From: Anaeramoeba flamelloides | Taxonomy: Eukaryota; Metamonada; Anaeramoebidae | Assembly: GCA_027625915.1 (NCBI GenBank) | Contig: JANTQA010000048.1 | Location: 2,480,001-2,544,000, forward strand | Length of the DNA stretch: 64,000 bases | Direction: 5' to 3' | Shown here: positions 48,901 to 59,527 of the stretch, piece by piece | How positions within the stretch are numbered: the first letter of the stretch is position 1 | Layout: the number at the start of each line of letters is the position of its first letter | Position numbers and translations under genes: made by a program | Notes under the pieces: model-generated | Database searches by the model: none | Seen by the model: only the letters and a program-made list of their open reading frames with translations | Told to the model about the DNA's origin: nothing

Positions 48901-50901
48901 GTTTGGTTCTTCACCAACACTGTTACTAAATTTCTTTTTTGCAATTTGTTCATCAATCTTTGTGAAATCAACTCTTCTTGGGATTTTCGGTGTTATCCCG
49001 CTTTCATTTGACATCACAGAACTTAAATTTTCATAATCAACAGACTCGGGTACAAAAAATTCCCAATTTTCAGATTCATATTCAGAAGATAAATCACTTT
49101 GATCATTATTTTTACTTTTGCTTTTGTTTTTACTTTTGTTTTTGCTTTTGTTTTTGCTTTTCTTTTTGTTTTTGCTTTTGCTTTTGCTTTTGCTTTTGTT
49201 GTTGTTGTTGGTTTTGTTTTTCTCTTTCTGTTTTTTATTATTCTTATCCGCTTCTTTTCTATTTTTAATGTTTAAATTTTCATTTTTATTCTTTTCGGAT
49301 TTACTAGAGCTTCTTTTATTTTTACCTTTAGTTTTGGCTTTCTTATTATTCTTTTTAGTCTTGTTGCCGCTCTTGTTTTGGATCCTTTTTTCTTTTTTCT
49401 TATTATTTGAAACAAGTGTTTCCTTTTTATTTTGTGTTCCATCATTGCCATTGCCATTGTCGTTACCATTTCCATTGCCACGATCATTATAAAACCCTGA
49501 TCCAATATTAGCATCAAGGCCGATTCCAGTTAATTCTTGGATATTATTAATTCCATCGTCATCGCCAAATATTGAAAATTCAGGGTTTTTTTTTTGGCTA
49601 GTTTTATTTTTTGTTTTTGTTTTTGTTTTTGTTTTTGATTTTGATTTTGATTTCAATTTATCCTTTACAAAATTCAGCCAATTATTAATCATTGAAGATT
49701 TTGCTTGGTAATCTGATGAAATTTTTTTCCCTTCAGATTTCATTTGTTCTAATTCATCTTTTAATTGTCTTTTGATTAATTCAACATCTAATTCCTCTTC
49801 ATCTATTTCTTGGTAAATCTCTTTCTCTCTTTCATTGATTTGATCGTTTTCTAAATCAGATCCTAAAGTTTCATCAATTAAATCAATTTCTTCTGTGATT
49901 AGGCTTTCACTAATATTTTCGTCTTCATTGTTGTTGTTCAGTAATAGGCCAAAGTCCTGTATTGAACTTCTTGATAAATGCAAATTGTCTTCCTTGAAAC
50001 TGAAATCATCTTCAAGATCATTTTCATTTTGAAGAACATTGTTAATTTCCAATGGGTACTCTGGTATTTCTCCCCATGCCCACTGTAAAGGAAATGAAAA
50101 CCCTGATCCCTTTTTTTCATTTTCGTTTTCCTTTTCGTTTTCCTTTTCCTTTTCGTTTTCGTTTTCGTTATCGTTATCTTGTTCTTCGTTTTTGTGGTGG
50201 TCCTCATTTTGTTGTTCTTTTTTGTTGTTTTTGTTTTTATTTTTGTTTTTATCCAAGTGGAATTTAATTTCTAATTCCTTTTCTTTTTGTAAATCATCCT
50301 GTTTGCTTGAAGAACCAAAAAGACCAACGCCTAAAGAAAAATTGTCGGTTTCCATTCCAGGTTTTTTCGTTTTTTTATGCTCTTGTTCTTTATTTAACTC
50401 AAGATCGTTTCCATTGAAATTATTAAACGCTTCTTGGTTATATTGGTCTTCATTTATCATACCAATCGGCGAGGTTTGTAAGTGACGAGGAAGAATTGTC
50501 TTTTCAATTGTTTTTTTTCAGATTTGGAAAATTATTAGACAGGCAAAAAAGTAGAAAACACAAAAAAATTTTTTTAAGCTTTTTTACTTTGTGACAAAAA
50601 TAATAAAAGAGAAGTTAAAAGAAAAAAATCAAACTAATTCTGTTTCTTCAACAAAAAAAGCTTCCCCAGCGTTTCCGATTTTCATTTTTAATGGTACCTT
50701 TTCTCCATTCACAGTGATTGTCACAACCTTATCAGCAGGCTTTAAAACACTCAGCTTGCCAAAGCGAACATGGAAAGGGGAGCATTTGAAAGTGTTATCC
50801 TTTTGTCGAACTGCAATCACATCAATCGCTCCTGAAAGTGTGCTTTCGTTAATGTTCGTCCAACCAATCAATTTGGACCAAAGATTCTGTACAACTGCCA
50901 T
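43000..50901 (-). CDS. Lipin / PAH1-type phosphatidate phosphatase
   Basis: Mg-dependent phosphatidate phosphatase, which makes diacylglycerol at the ER/nuclear membrane. Four exons (50901-50635, 50499-47057, 44085-43785, 43500-43000) with matching phases give 1503 residues. Residues 1-89 are the N-LIP domain ([26 protein letters not shown]). Exon 2 opens RHLQTSPIG, as in other lipins, and then carries about 1000 residues of Lys/Glu/Asn-rich low complexity. The conserved block [10 protein letters not shown]...[14 protein letters not shown] comes near its end (about 47500-47300). C-LIP follows: [19 protein letters not shown], the catalytic DVDGT at about 1296-1300, [24 protein letters not shown] and [20 protein letters not shown]. 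Animal and yeast lipins are about 860-1000 residues. Intron 2 (2971 nt) holds element K copy 2 and a perfect hairpin; introns 1 and 3 are 135 and 284 nt. Confidence 0.93.
44475..45581 (+). mobile_element. TTAA element K, copy 2, in lipin intron 2
   Basis: Begins GGGATCAGTACTCTAC and ends CCTACTCCC, with TTAA on both sides (44471-44474, 45582-45585); 1107 bp. It is the inverted counterpart of copy 1 and has no D insertion. On the minus strand a short open stretch ([20 protein letters not shown], about 45515-45410) could be a coding remnant, but I cannot match it to a transposase. Confidence 0.82.
46164..46461. mobile_element. Perfect 104-bp inverted repeat in lipin intron 2
   Basis: The left arm 46164-46267 (from GAAAACGATTTTTTCGATCA) and right arm 46358-46461 (ending CGAAAAAATCGTTTTC) are, by my base-by-base reading, exact complements, with a 90-bp loop. 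A decayed single arm occurs at 5398-5493, so this is a dispersed family. No clear target duplication. Confidence 0.85.
46603..46695. repeat. Hairpin repeat family A, partial copy
   Basis: GTTAGGTTTTTTTTAATTTT, then an inverted core on GAAATAAAAAGAAAATTTTT, ending in AACTTAACGGG. The right flank AATTTTGTTGAATCA (46712-46726) matches the flank of the 14.9 and 28.3 kb copies. Lies in lipin intron 2. Confidence 0.55.
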
Positions 50902-52689
50902 ATTTGTTTAGAAATTTGTTTTCTTTTGGTTTTTTCAAAAACAATTGAAAAGCTAAAAACTAAAAAAATGGATTTCAAATGTAAGCTTTTCTCCATGATG
51001 AATACAATCTAGGACTTTCCTTCTTTAAAAGACTCCAAACAACTGTTCTTCAGTTTGAAAAGGTTTAATTTGGGGGAAGGAATAAACAATTACTTTTTTA
51101 TGGTATCAACCCCAAATACAAAGAAATAAAAAGTCCAAATCGTTGAAATTCGGCTCATTTTTATATAAAAGACCCTTAAGATTGTTCTCAAAAATAAGAA
51201 AAAAAAGTTGTAATAATGGGGATATAAATTGTATTGTTCATGTAATAAAGAGTTGGATAACACTTGAGAAAAGTTTTTTCCCTCTTTTTGAAAGTACTTA
51301 AAGGGAACTAACTCGATCTTTTCAATTGAGTTTTCTTGGAATATTCTGATTTAGTTTTGGATTAAAAGTCTGAACTCAGTGAACCAAGGTTCTAAATAAG
51401 GTGTTTTCGTTTTGTTTAGTCAAGTGTTTAACGAAAAGATTATTGTCATCTTTAAAAAAAAATGGTGTTTATTACTTGAAAACAAGTGTAGCAAATAAAA
51501 CTCATATTTGTTCTTTCTTTTTTCATTTACAACCTCAAATTCAGGAATTCGTAGTACACCTACAGTTCAAATCAATTTTGAAGGGTAACTTCCTGATCTG
51601 TTTGGTCAAAATTTGAACTCGGAATTGCTTTTGTTTTTGATTTGATAAAATTTTTGCATTTGTAAGGAACTTTTTTGTTGGTTTACGTTCGACTCAAAAA
51701 AAGTAATTCTAAAAAGAAAGGATCAAATTGTGTAACTTTAACTCAAAACCCAGAGAGAATTATCGGTGGTTATTTTTTAAGTAATCAATTTACTATTGGT
51801 AAAAGATTAATAAACGTGATAAAAGTTCTTTTATTTCTCGTTTTTTTTTGAATTGTGAAATCTGAACGAATAATGGATTCTTAGTTCAGACAAGATGAAG
51901 GTTATATTCAATAATAAAGAGGAAGCAAATAAATTAAGATCTCAAATTTTTGTCTATTCTTTGTTTCAAAATAAATGGAACAAACTTTTAATTCAACTTT
52001 CAAAAAAAGTCTTTTAAGGATTATCAGAATTTTATTCTCAGTGGATACTATTTTTATGTGTAAAAGCATATTTATTGGCTTAAAAGAAACTCGATCTGAT
52101 AGATCTTGCTAACTCTAAAATTTAGGTGTTTTTTGGGAATTTTTGAGTTTGGCAAATCCATTTTTAGGTTGAATTTAACATCTTTGTTATTTTCTCTTGA
52201 CAAATCTTGATAGTATTCTTGAAAATATAAAGAATTCCTTGCTTTCTTCTCTGGTATCTCTAAATTGGTTTTTTTGACACTGAAAAAAATTTTTTGGGTT
52301 AATTTTGTTTCGTTGGGTATTTATAAGCTAAGTGCATTGATTAGGTTTCTGGACTTTTTTTTTTTTTTCAATCTTTGGGATCTTGAAATCCATTCTATTT
52401 CCTTTTTTTTTTTTTTGAGAGTTTTGTTAGGGGTAGTTGAGTAATTCTCCCAACAAAGTAACAATACCTCGAAATCAACTGATCGGGTTGTTTAACATTA
52501 GGTGATGGTTTGAGAAACTTAACAAGCATTCCTTTAGACAGGTGCCTTTAATATTTTTTACTTTTGTAATGCTATCTCAACCAAAAACTTGATGAATTGG
52601 TAAAATAGAGAAATTTTAGTCTTTAATGGTAATTGCTTCGATCTTTTTGTGTTGGGAAATGGGATTTTAATTGTTGTTTCTATACCCTT
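50902..52689. other. Spacer upstream of lipin
   Basis: By position it contains the lipin promoter. Less A/T-extreme than other spacers but with no supported gene; open stretch 51401-51616 has no family features. Confidence 0.45.
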
Positions 52690-53262
52690 TCACAAGTGTG
52701 AATATGAATGTTGTAAAAAATAGAGTTTTTTTGATTTTCTCAAAAAATTGTGATTTTCACACCGTTTTCAAAGTTTTGATTATGGATATATTTATATCGG
52801 GTTAAAATTTTAAGTTAATAATGATTCTAAATCAAAAACCGCCTCGAAATTACAGTCAGTTTCACTTTTTTGGCACAAACTTTCAACGAAATTTAAGGCA
52901 CAAAAAAATCTCAAATTAAAGCACAATTTTTTGGATTTTTAATTTTCACAAATTATTTTACTAGAATCTGAATTGTGTGCCTTAATTTGAGATTTTTTTT
53001 TGTACCTTAAATTTCGTAGAAAGTTTGTGTCTTAAAAGTGAAACTGACTGTACAGATGTTTTGTTTTGAAAACAAAATTTTTTTTGGAAACAAAACATCT
53101 GTAATTTCGAGGCGGATTTTGGTCTAAAATACTTTTTTGCTTATTTATATGATCTCATTTCTAAATCTCTATTTCCTAAACTTTGGTAACAGTGTGAAAC
53201 TCACAATTTTTTGAGAAAATCAAAAAAACTCTATTTTTTACAACATTCATATTCACACTAGT
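52690..53262. mobile_element. Palindromic element J, interrupted by element B
   Basis: The outer arms AGTGTGAATATGAATGTTGT (about 52694) and its complement (ending about 53256) match across about 75 bp. Inner arms ACCGCCTCGAAATTA (about 52838) and its complement at about 53102-53116 continue into the palindrome CAGATGTTTTGTTTT...AAAACATCTG. Element B (52853-53050) has split the left inner arm. Confidence 0.75.
52853..53050. mobile_element. Element B copy 2 (TA-flanked palindromic MITE)
   Basis: 198 bp, almost wholly palindromic, with ends CAGTCAGTTTCACTTTTTTG and AAAAGTGAAACTGACTG. TA lies at 52851-52852 and 53051-53052. Its internal repeats of AAATTTAAGGCAC give the arms a beaded look. Inserted into palindrome J. 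Confidence 0.9.
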
Positions 53263-53535
53263 GTTCTACACAACAAACCCAAAATATAAAATCCCAATTG
53301 ATAGTTTTGTGTTCCTTTGAAAAAATGCTTTGTGTTTTTCCAAATTAAAAAAAAATTTAAAAGTTAGAACAAAAAATAAACAAAAAAAACTCTTTTATAC
53401 ATTATTTAAAGCCCAAAACCAATTCAAGACTTCAAAATAGCATTACCAAAATTTCAGATCCTTCTAGAAAAAGAAAAAAAAAATTCCCTTCGTCAAATCC
53501 AAAAATTTTCTCTCAAAATTTTCGACTTCCAAAAT

Positions 53536-53839
53536 GATATTGGGAAAATGTCACTCCACTTTACAGTCAGTTTCACTTTTAAGACACAAACTTTCAACGA
53601 AATTTAAGGCACAATAAAAATCTCAAATTAAGGAACACAATTCAGATTCTAGTAAAATAAATTGTAAAATAAAAAATTCCAAATTTTGTGCCTTAATTTG
53701 AGATTTTTTTGTGCCTTAAATTTCGTTGAAAGTTTGTGCCTTAAAAGTGAAACTGACTGTATATTGAAGTATGTTAGAGATTGTGGTGAGTGTATCCACC
53801 CGTTTGAAAAGAAAGTGGAGTGACGTTTTCCTAATATCA
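53536..53839. repeat. Short inverted repeat bracketing element B copy 3
   Basis: ATATTGGGAAAATGTCACTC at 53537 pairs with GAGTGACGTTTTCCTAATAT ending at 53838. Element B copy 3 sits directly against the left arm. Confidence 0.6.
53564..53759. mobile_element. Element B copy 3
   Basis: 196 bp, TA on both flanks (53562-53563 and 53760-53761). Left end CAGTCAGTTTCACTTTTAAG, right end its complement. Confidence 0.9.
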
Positions 53840-54714
53840 AAAAAATAGCTTTTTATTTTTGCCATGCCATGTTGGGATTTTTCGAAAAGTTTTTGGATCA
53901 ATAAATGATTTTAGTCAAAATCTTAAATTGCTAAAAATTGGCAATATTTTGACTTTCCCTCAATTCCTTGTATTTTAAAGGTCTTAATCTATTTACTGTA
54001 TTGTATTTCAATACCCATAGAGCCTAAAATTCAGATAGTCCTTAAAAGTCTTTTAAAAATCATGTAAAATTTCATTTTTTTTTATTCTTTAAATCATGCT
54101 TAAATTATTCTTTTCTGTCTTATAGAATTGGGGACCATGAAAATTCGATTTAAATCTTGGAAGTATTTTTTTTTGGAAAGCGGAATGAAATTATTGATCT
54201 TTTTATTTTACAATTAATATTATTTCCTTGAATAAAATGATAATGAAATGAAATGGAAAACAAAAATAATCCTCTTTTATTAATCAAATACGTGTATTGT
54301 TGTTTTAATAGATTTTTTCAAAGATTAAGACTGAAACCTTTGTGAAAATAGAAACAGTAACTTAAATTTGAACAACTGTTTTTAGATAAAATCTTGGGAA
54401 AATTTTTACTATCTTGTATTTAACAAAAAAATGAAAAAAGGTGTCAATTCCTTTTCATTTTCCTTTTAAGGACTACATTTGAAATTGAAATTCAAAGTTT
54501 TCTGTGTTTTTATGATTGTTTTGACAGTTGGTGATTCTCATAAATAACCCTTTACTAAGATCTAAAAAGAAAAAATCTACGATTTTTACAATATTTTATA
54601 TTCTTTCAGATCAAAAAATGAAAAAGAAAGTTCTTGAAAAAACCACTTTTTGAGAAAAATTCACCATCGATAAAAGTGGAAAACCTTGATACATTGCTGA
54701 GGAGTTTTCTATTA

Positions 54715-54911
54715 CAGTCAGTTTCACTTTTAAGGCACAAACTTTCAACGAAATTTAAGGCACAAAAAAAAATCTCAAATTAAGGCACAAAATTCGGATT
54801 CTAGTAAAATAAATTGTAAAAAAAAAAATTATAAATTTTGTGCCTTAATTTGAGATTTTTTTGTGCCTTAAATTTCGTTCAAAGTTTGTGCCTTAAAAGT
54901 GAAACTGACTG
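54715..54911. mobile_element. Element B copy 4
   Basis: 197 bp, TA at 54713-54714 and 54912-54913. The arms are close to perfect complements; the centre reads TCGGATTCTAGTAAAATAAA followed by A-rich loop. Confidence 0.92.
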
Positions 54912-54913
54912 TA

Positions 54914-56301
54914 TTAATTTTTGGAACTTTAAGTTAAAAGTCCGCAGCTTTCCATAGAAGAGGTAAAAACAGAGAAAAATAGTAAAAATTTTGGAATTAT
55001 TCTTTGTTATTTTTTTTACCGGGTTAAAATTTACTAAACACTTTACAAATTCTTTATAATTTTATAGAGTCCAGCAAAACCCACAATTCGTACAAAAAAG
55101 TATCATTTTTTTTTCTTTTTTGAACAAAAAATAATTTTTATATTAAAAAAAATTGATAAATTATTCTAATTTAATTTTTATTGAGATTGTTTAATTCAAA
55201 ATTTAAGAAAACCTTTCCTTTAACACTTCAACCTATTTTACATTAAAAAGAAAAATTATGTTTTGAGAGAAATGATTTCTACAAAAAAAATTGTAACCCA
55301 AAAATATACCAAATGTTCAGGGTATTTGAAAAGATGGATTCTGTTCAAAACATCAAATATAGAAATACTGTTCTTGAAAGCGTTGTTATGAACTCCAATT
55401 AAAGAAAAAAAAAATATAAGTAAACAAAAACCAAAAAAAAAACAAAAAAAAAAACAAAAAGATAACCCATTAATAAGAATTGTCTGATTTATTACGAAAA
55501 TAGAAAAATCCAAGAAAACTAATTGGTTAGTTCTTATACAATGAGATGTTATAAAGTTAGAGTTGTTTGTTAAGAATGTTTAAAATATCTTTCATTATTT
55601 AGGCTAGAAAATCATGATTATTTTTCTTTTTCATTTTCACGTTTCTTGATAAGATATTCGAATTTAGATATCTAAAAAGTTCGAAGAAATTTTACATTAA
55701 AAAAACAATTTGAATATAAACTTTTGATCCTAAAGAGATTATAATTTGATTAGTATGACTACACAATTTAACGAGATTGGATCAAAAGCTCTTGGAAAAA
55801 TTTGGAAATTTGCTAAAATAGGCCTTAAATCAAGATGAAAAATAGCAACCTATTTTTTTTTTTTTTTGGGAAATAAACTCTATTTCAAAATCATTGGCAA
55901 ATTAAAAATCAAATTTTGTAGAAAAATATTTTTAATAATTGAAGTGACTTATATTATAATATAAAAATTTCTATTTTAATATTCAGTTTTATACTCAAGA
56001 GATATTTATTTTTTGTCTAAAAATAAAAGAAAAAAAAGTAAAAAAAAATCAATCAAAAAAAATTTGGACATTTATTTTGAAATGAGCATTACATAAAAAA
56101 TAGATAATTTAAACAATTAATAAAACCGATTTATCGATTCACCCCCAATTTTAATAACAAAATTTAATCTCTTTTTCATATTTAAAACCAATTTTTTTTT
56201 TAATTAATTTATCTGTTACTTGTTTCCAACTTTACATTTTCATTTTCCATTCTAATAAAATACTCTGGAAAAAATAAAAAAGAGAAAAAATGATTTATTT
56301 A
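54914..56301. other. AT-rich spacer
   Basis: No gene supported between two element B copies. The 85-codon stretch 55256-55513 is Phe-rich and compositional. Confidence 0.45.
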
Positions 56302-56500
56302 CAGTCAGTTTCACTTTTAAGGCACAAACTTTCAACGAAATTTATGGCACAAAAAAACATCAAATTTAGGTACAAAATTTGTAATTTTTGTTTTTTACAA
56401 TTTATTTTTACTAGAATTCCAAATTTTGTGCTTTAATTTGAGATTTTTTTTGTGCCTTAAATTTCGTTGAAAGTTTGTGCCTTAAAAGTGAAACTGACTG
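56302..56500. mobile_element. Element B copy 5
   Basis: 199 bp, TA at 56300-56301 and 56501-56502. Shares ACATCAAATT- and TTTGTAATTTTT-type variants with copy 6, so copies 5 and 6 form a subfamily. Confidence 0.9.
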
Positions 56501-56891
56501 TACAAAGTTTTGGTTCTGAGGAGAAAAAAATCCGAAACAATACAAATACTATTCAAAATTAAAATGTAATAAGGGTCATTTATTCTAAAATTTATTTTAT
56601 ACAAAAAAAGAATAAGAAAAATGATATAAATAGTTTTATAATTTTTTATGTATATTAAAAAGTAAAAAAATTACAAGTATTGGAAAAATACCTAATATGA
56701 AAATAATACCTGAAAAGGATTTTTTAATCGAAAAATTTGGGCAATTGTTTTGATAATGTTAATATTTATCAAAATAGTGCGTGTCTAAGATTCAAACCCA
56801 CGTTTAAAAATAACAAGTTTTTTTTTGTTATAGAAGATCTATACATTAACCAATCAAAGAAACTAACAATAGACAATAAGTAAATATGTTA

Positions 56892-57087
56892 CAGTCAGTT
56901 TCACTTTTAAGGCACAAACACCAACGAAATTTAAGGCACAAAAAAACATCAAATTAAGGCACAAAATTTGTAATTTTTTTTTTTTACAATTTATTTTACT
57001 AGAATCCGAATTTTGTGCTTTAATTTGAGATTTTTTTTGTGCCTTAAATTTCGTTGAAAGTTTGTGCCTTAAAAGTGAAACTTACTG
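56892..57087. mobile_element. Element B copy 6
   Basis: 196 bp, TA at 56890-56891 and 57088-57089. The right end has CTTACTG in place of CTGACTG. Confidence 0.9.
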
Positions 57088-57089
57088 TA

Positions 57090-59527
57090 ATTAAATTCAT
57101 TTTTTCTACCTTTATTGATTAGTTCGTTTCTGACTTTTTTTTAAATCTTCTTATAAATTATTTTTAATTAATAAAATAATAAACTAATTTTTTTGCTATT
57201 TTACAAAAGCTTCAATACTATTTTCGAGGTAATTCTTCTAGCCCCCCCCATAAATATCCCATTTTTATAACTTTTATCTAGTATTGAATTTATTAAAAAC
57301 TTTTATTAAAATATATACTAAACTTTAACGCAATAATATTAAACAATATATCTCAATAATAAAAATAAAAATTACGATATTTTTATTACTTTTCCAATCT
57401 TTAAAATTCATTATTTTTTGAATTTTAAAAAATCTTGAATATATAATAATTATTTATCTCAAAGTTAAAAAAGATTAATTTATCATTTTTATTTCAATTC
57501 CAACCATTTAAAGTAAAATGGGTAATTATTTAGAATTGTGAGATTCTATTAGATAATATGAAAATAAAAAACTGTGATATCGGTCTCCATAGAATTGTTA
57601 ATAATCAATTTGAATTCAATACTTTATACTTTAAAAGTAATTTAGAAAAATTTTTGAATTAGAAAAATAAAAATGTGATAAATATAAAGATCTTCAAAAA
57701 AAACATAATAAATTTTGAAAAAAACAGTAAAAAAGTAATTAGACGAGTGATCTGATCAAAAGATAAATTTCTTATGGTTTTAGACCAGGTTGGTAATTTG
57801 GTTGGATATTTACATAAACAATACTATTCAATTAAGGAATTTACCCTGCCTCTCAACTTATTATTATATTCGATTTGATAACACAACAAATCCCCAGGAA
57901 CATAGATATCGTTAAAAACAATCTATATTTTTAATTCCCTTTGGTTAAAACAATTGCTTGACCCAATCATTTTTTAAAAACATCAATTTAAATTCAAAAT
58001 ATTTCAATAAAAGGTTTAATAATAAATGAACGATCTCAAGATTGTTGACCATTTCTTTTTTATTGATCAAAGTATACCTATAATTTTCCTTTTAAATTTT
58101 AGGGAAAGTTAAATTAGACAAAGATCTTTATACCATACATAAATATTTTGACTTTTCTCTTAATTTAAATTAGATCGAAAAACTTTCTTGTTTATTTAGT
58201 TGAGGCTTTGTTTGATTTTGAGTTTTTAAAGTGCTTAGTTCAATACAAAAATTTAGATTTTTATTTTAATATAAAATTAAATACCATAATAGAATGTGAA
58301 AAACGAAAAAAAGGTGAACATTTATCATTTCCCAAAATTGATTAAAAAAATCAACTTAAGGGATTAGTGTAACCCTAGATTCGTCTAGAATTAAAATATT
58401 TGGAATTGGATTTAAATCGTATTAGTGTTACATGACAAATAGTTATATAGCTCTATAAAATCAATTTTAAATATTATTACAGAATAATTTATTACATTTT
58501 TTACTAAGGATCACAATTCAAAAAGTTGACATTTTGTAGATCATTTTTGGCAATAATTCACTTTTCTAAATCCAAAAAATCGAAACTCAAAATAAGAGTA
58601 TTACGGTATTTAATAATTCACTTTTAGGACTCAGAAAAGTAACTATTTTTCTTATTACCAAAATTTATTCAATAATTATCAATATAAATATCAAAGACTG
58701 ATTAATTTTGTTTGCTTTTGATAAAAATAATTGTAAGATCTATAGATTTCCAATATTTGGGAAATAATTAGTCAAAAAAATTTATTCCTCCATTATTTAA
58801 TTTTTCAAAAAAATTGAATTTTTTAGAAGCTAATCTACATTTAGCCACAAATTTAAGAGAGATATTTTGTGACTTTGTAGTCTGAATATTGATAATTCAA
58901 CCTTTAAATTTATGGCTAAATACAGATTTTATTCTGAAACTGGAAGGGGTTTTTTATAAATACAAGGATCATTTTTTAATTGATGAGATCAATAAATATA
59001 ACTACTTTACTAATCGATTTTTTAGAGACATTTGAACGTGGTAGCACCAATTATATTTATCCAATAACAACTTAATTTGGGATTAGGCTGATACTGGTTA
59101 AACATTTAAAAACTTAACATGTTATTGTGACATTTAATTTTATTTCAAAAAAAAATCAAAAAATTGTTTTTCAACTTGTACTTTGAAAACTAAAAAGTAA
59201 CTAAGACACAGCCAAATTCAAAATTATGTTTTCTTAATGTCTTGGAAAATTCAAAAAAGTGAAAATTTTGACTTTCCTATTGCAACTCACCTAAAGGATT
59301 TTATTTTACTTTTTTATCATTCTAATCAGTTTTACAACATCAAATTGAGTTTTATTAACCTTTCTTCAAAATAATTCAAAAATAAAGAAGATTATACCTT
59401 GGAAGAAGAAGAGGTTTTTCTCAATTCAGTAAGGAAAATCATTTTTTTGTTTTTTCTTTGAGAGGAACTTCAGTACTTCAAAACCTTTTCTTTATTTGAT
59501 TTCTTTTCTTGTTTATTATTTTAGTTG
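57090..59527. other. Gene-free AT-rich spacer
   Basis: Spacer upstream of the right-end gene. No gene, RNA or element recognised beyond A/T runs and a C8 run near 57241-57250. Confidence 0.5.

Noticed and set aside
47612-49492. Plus-strand Phe/Ser/Leu-rich frames opposite lipin exon 2
   Set aside because: Antisense shadows of the low-complexity lipin linker.
55256-55513. 85-codon Phe-rich frame that looks like a small membrane protein
   Set aside because: It derives from A-rich runs on the other strand; no conserved pattern or partner copy.
56760-56830. Possible tRNA (GATTCAAACCC-like T-loop word, minus strand)
   Set aside because: The would-be T stem does not pair, no acceptor stem partner or anticodon arm is found, and the T-loop consensus is broken.
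52853-57087. Regularly recurring palindromic repeats that could suggest a CRISPR array
   Set aside because: The spacing is irregular (0.6-1.6 kb), each unit is about 197 bp with its own TA duplication, and the genome is eukaryotic.
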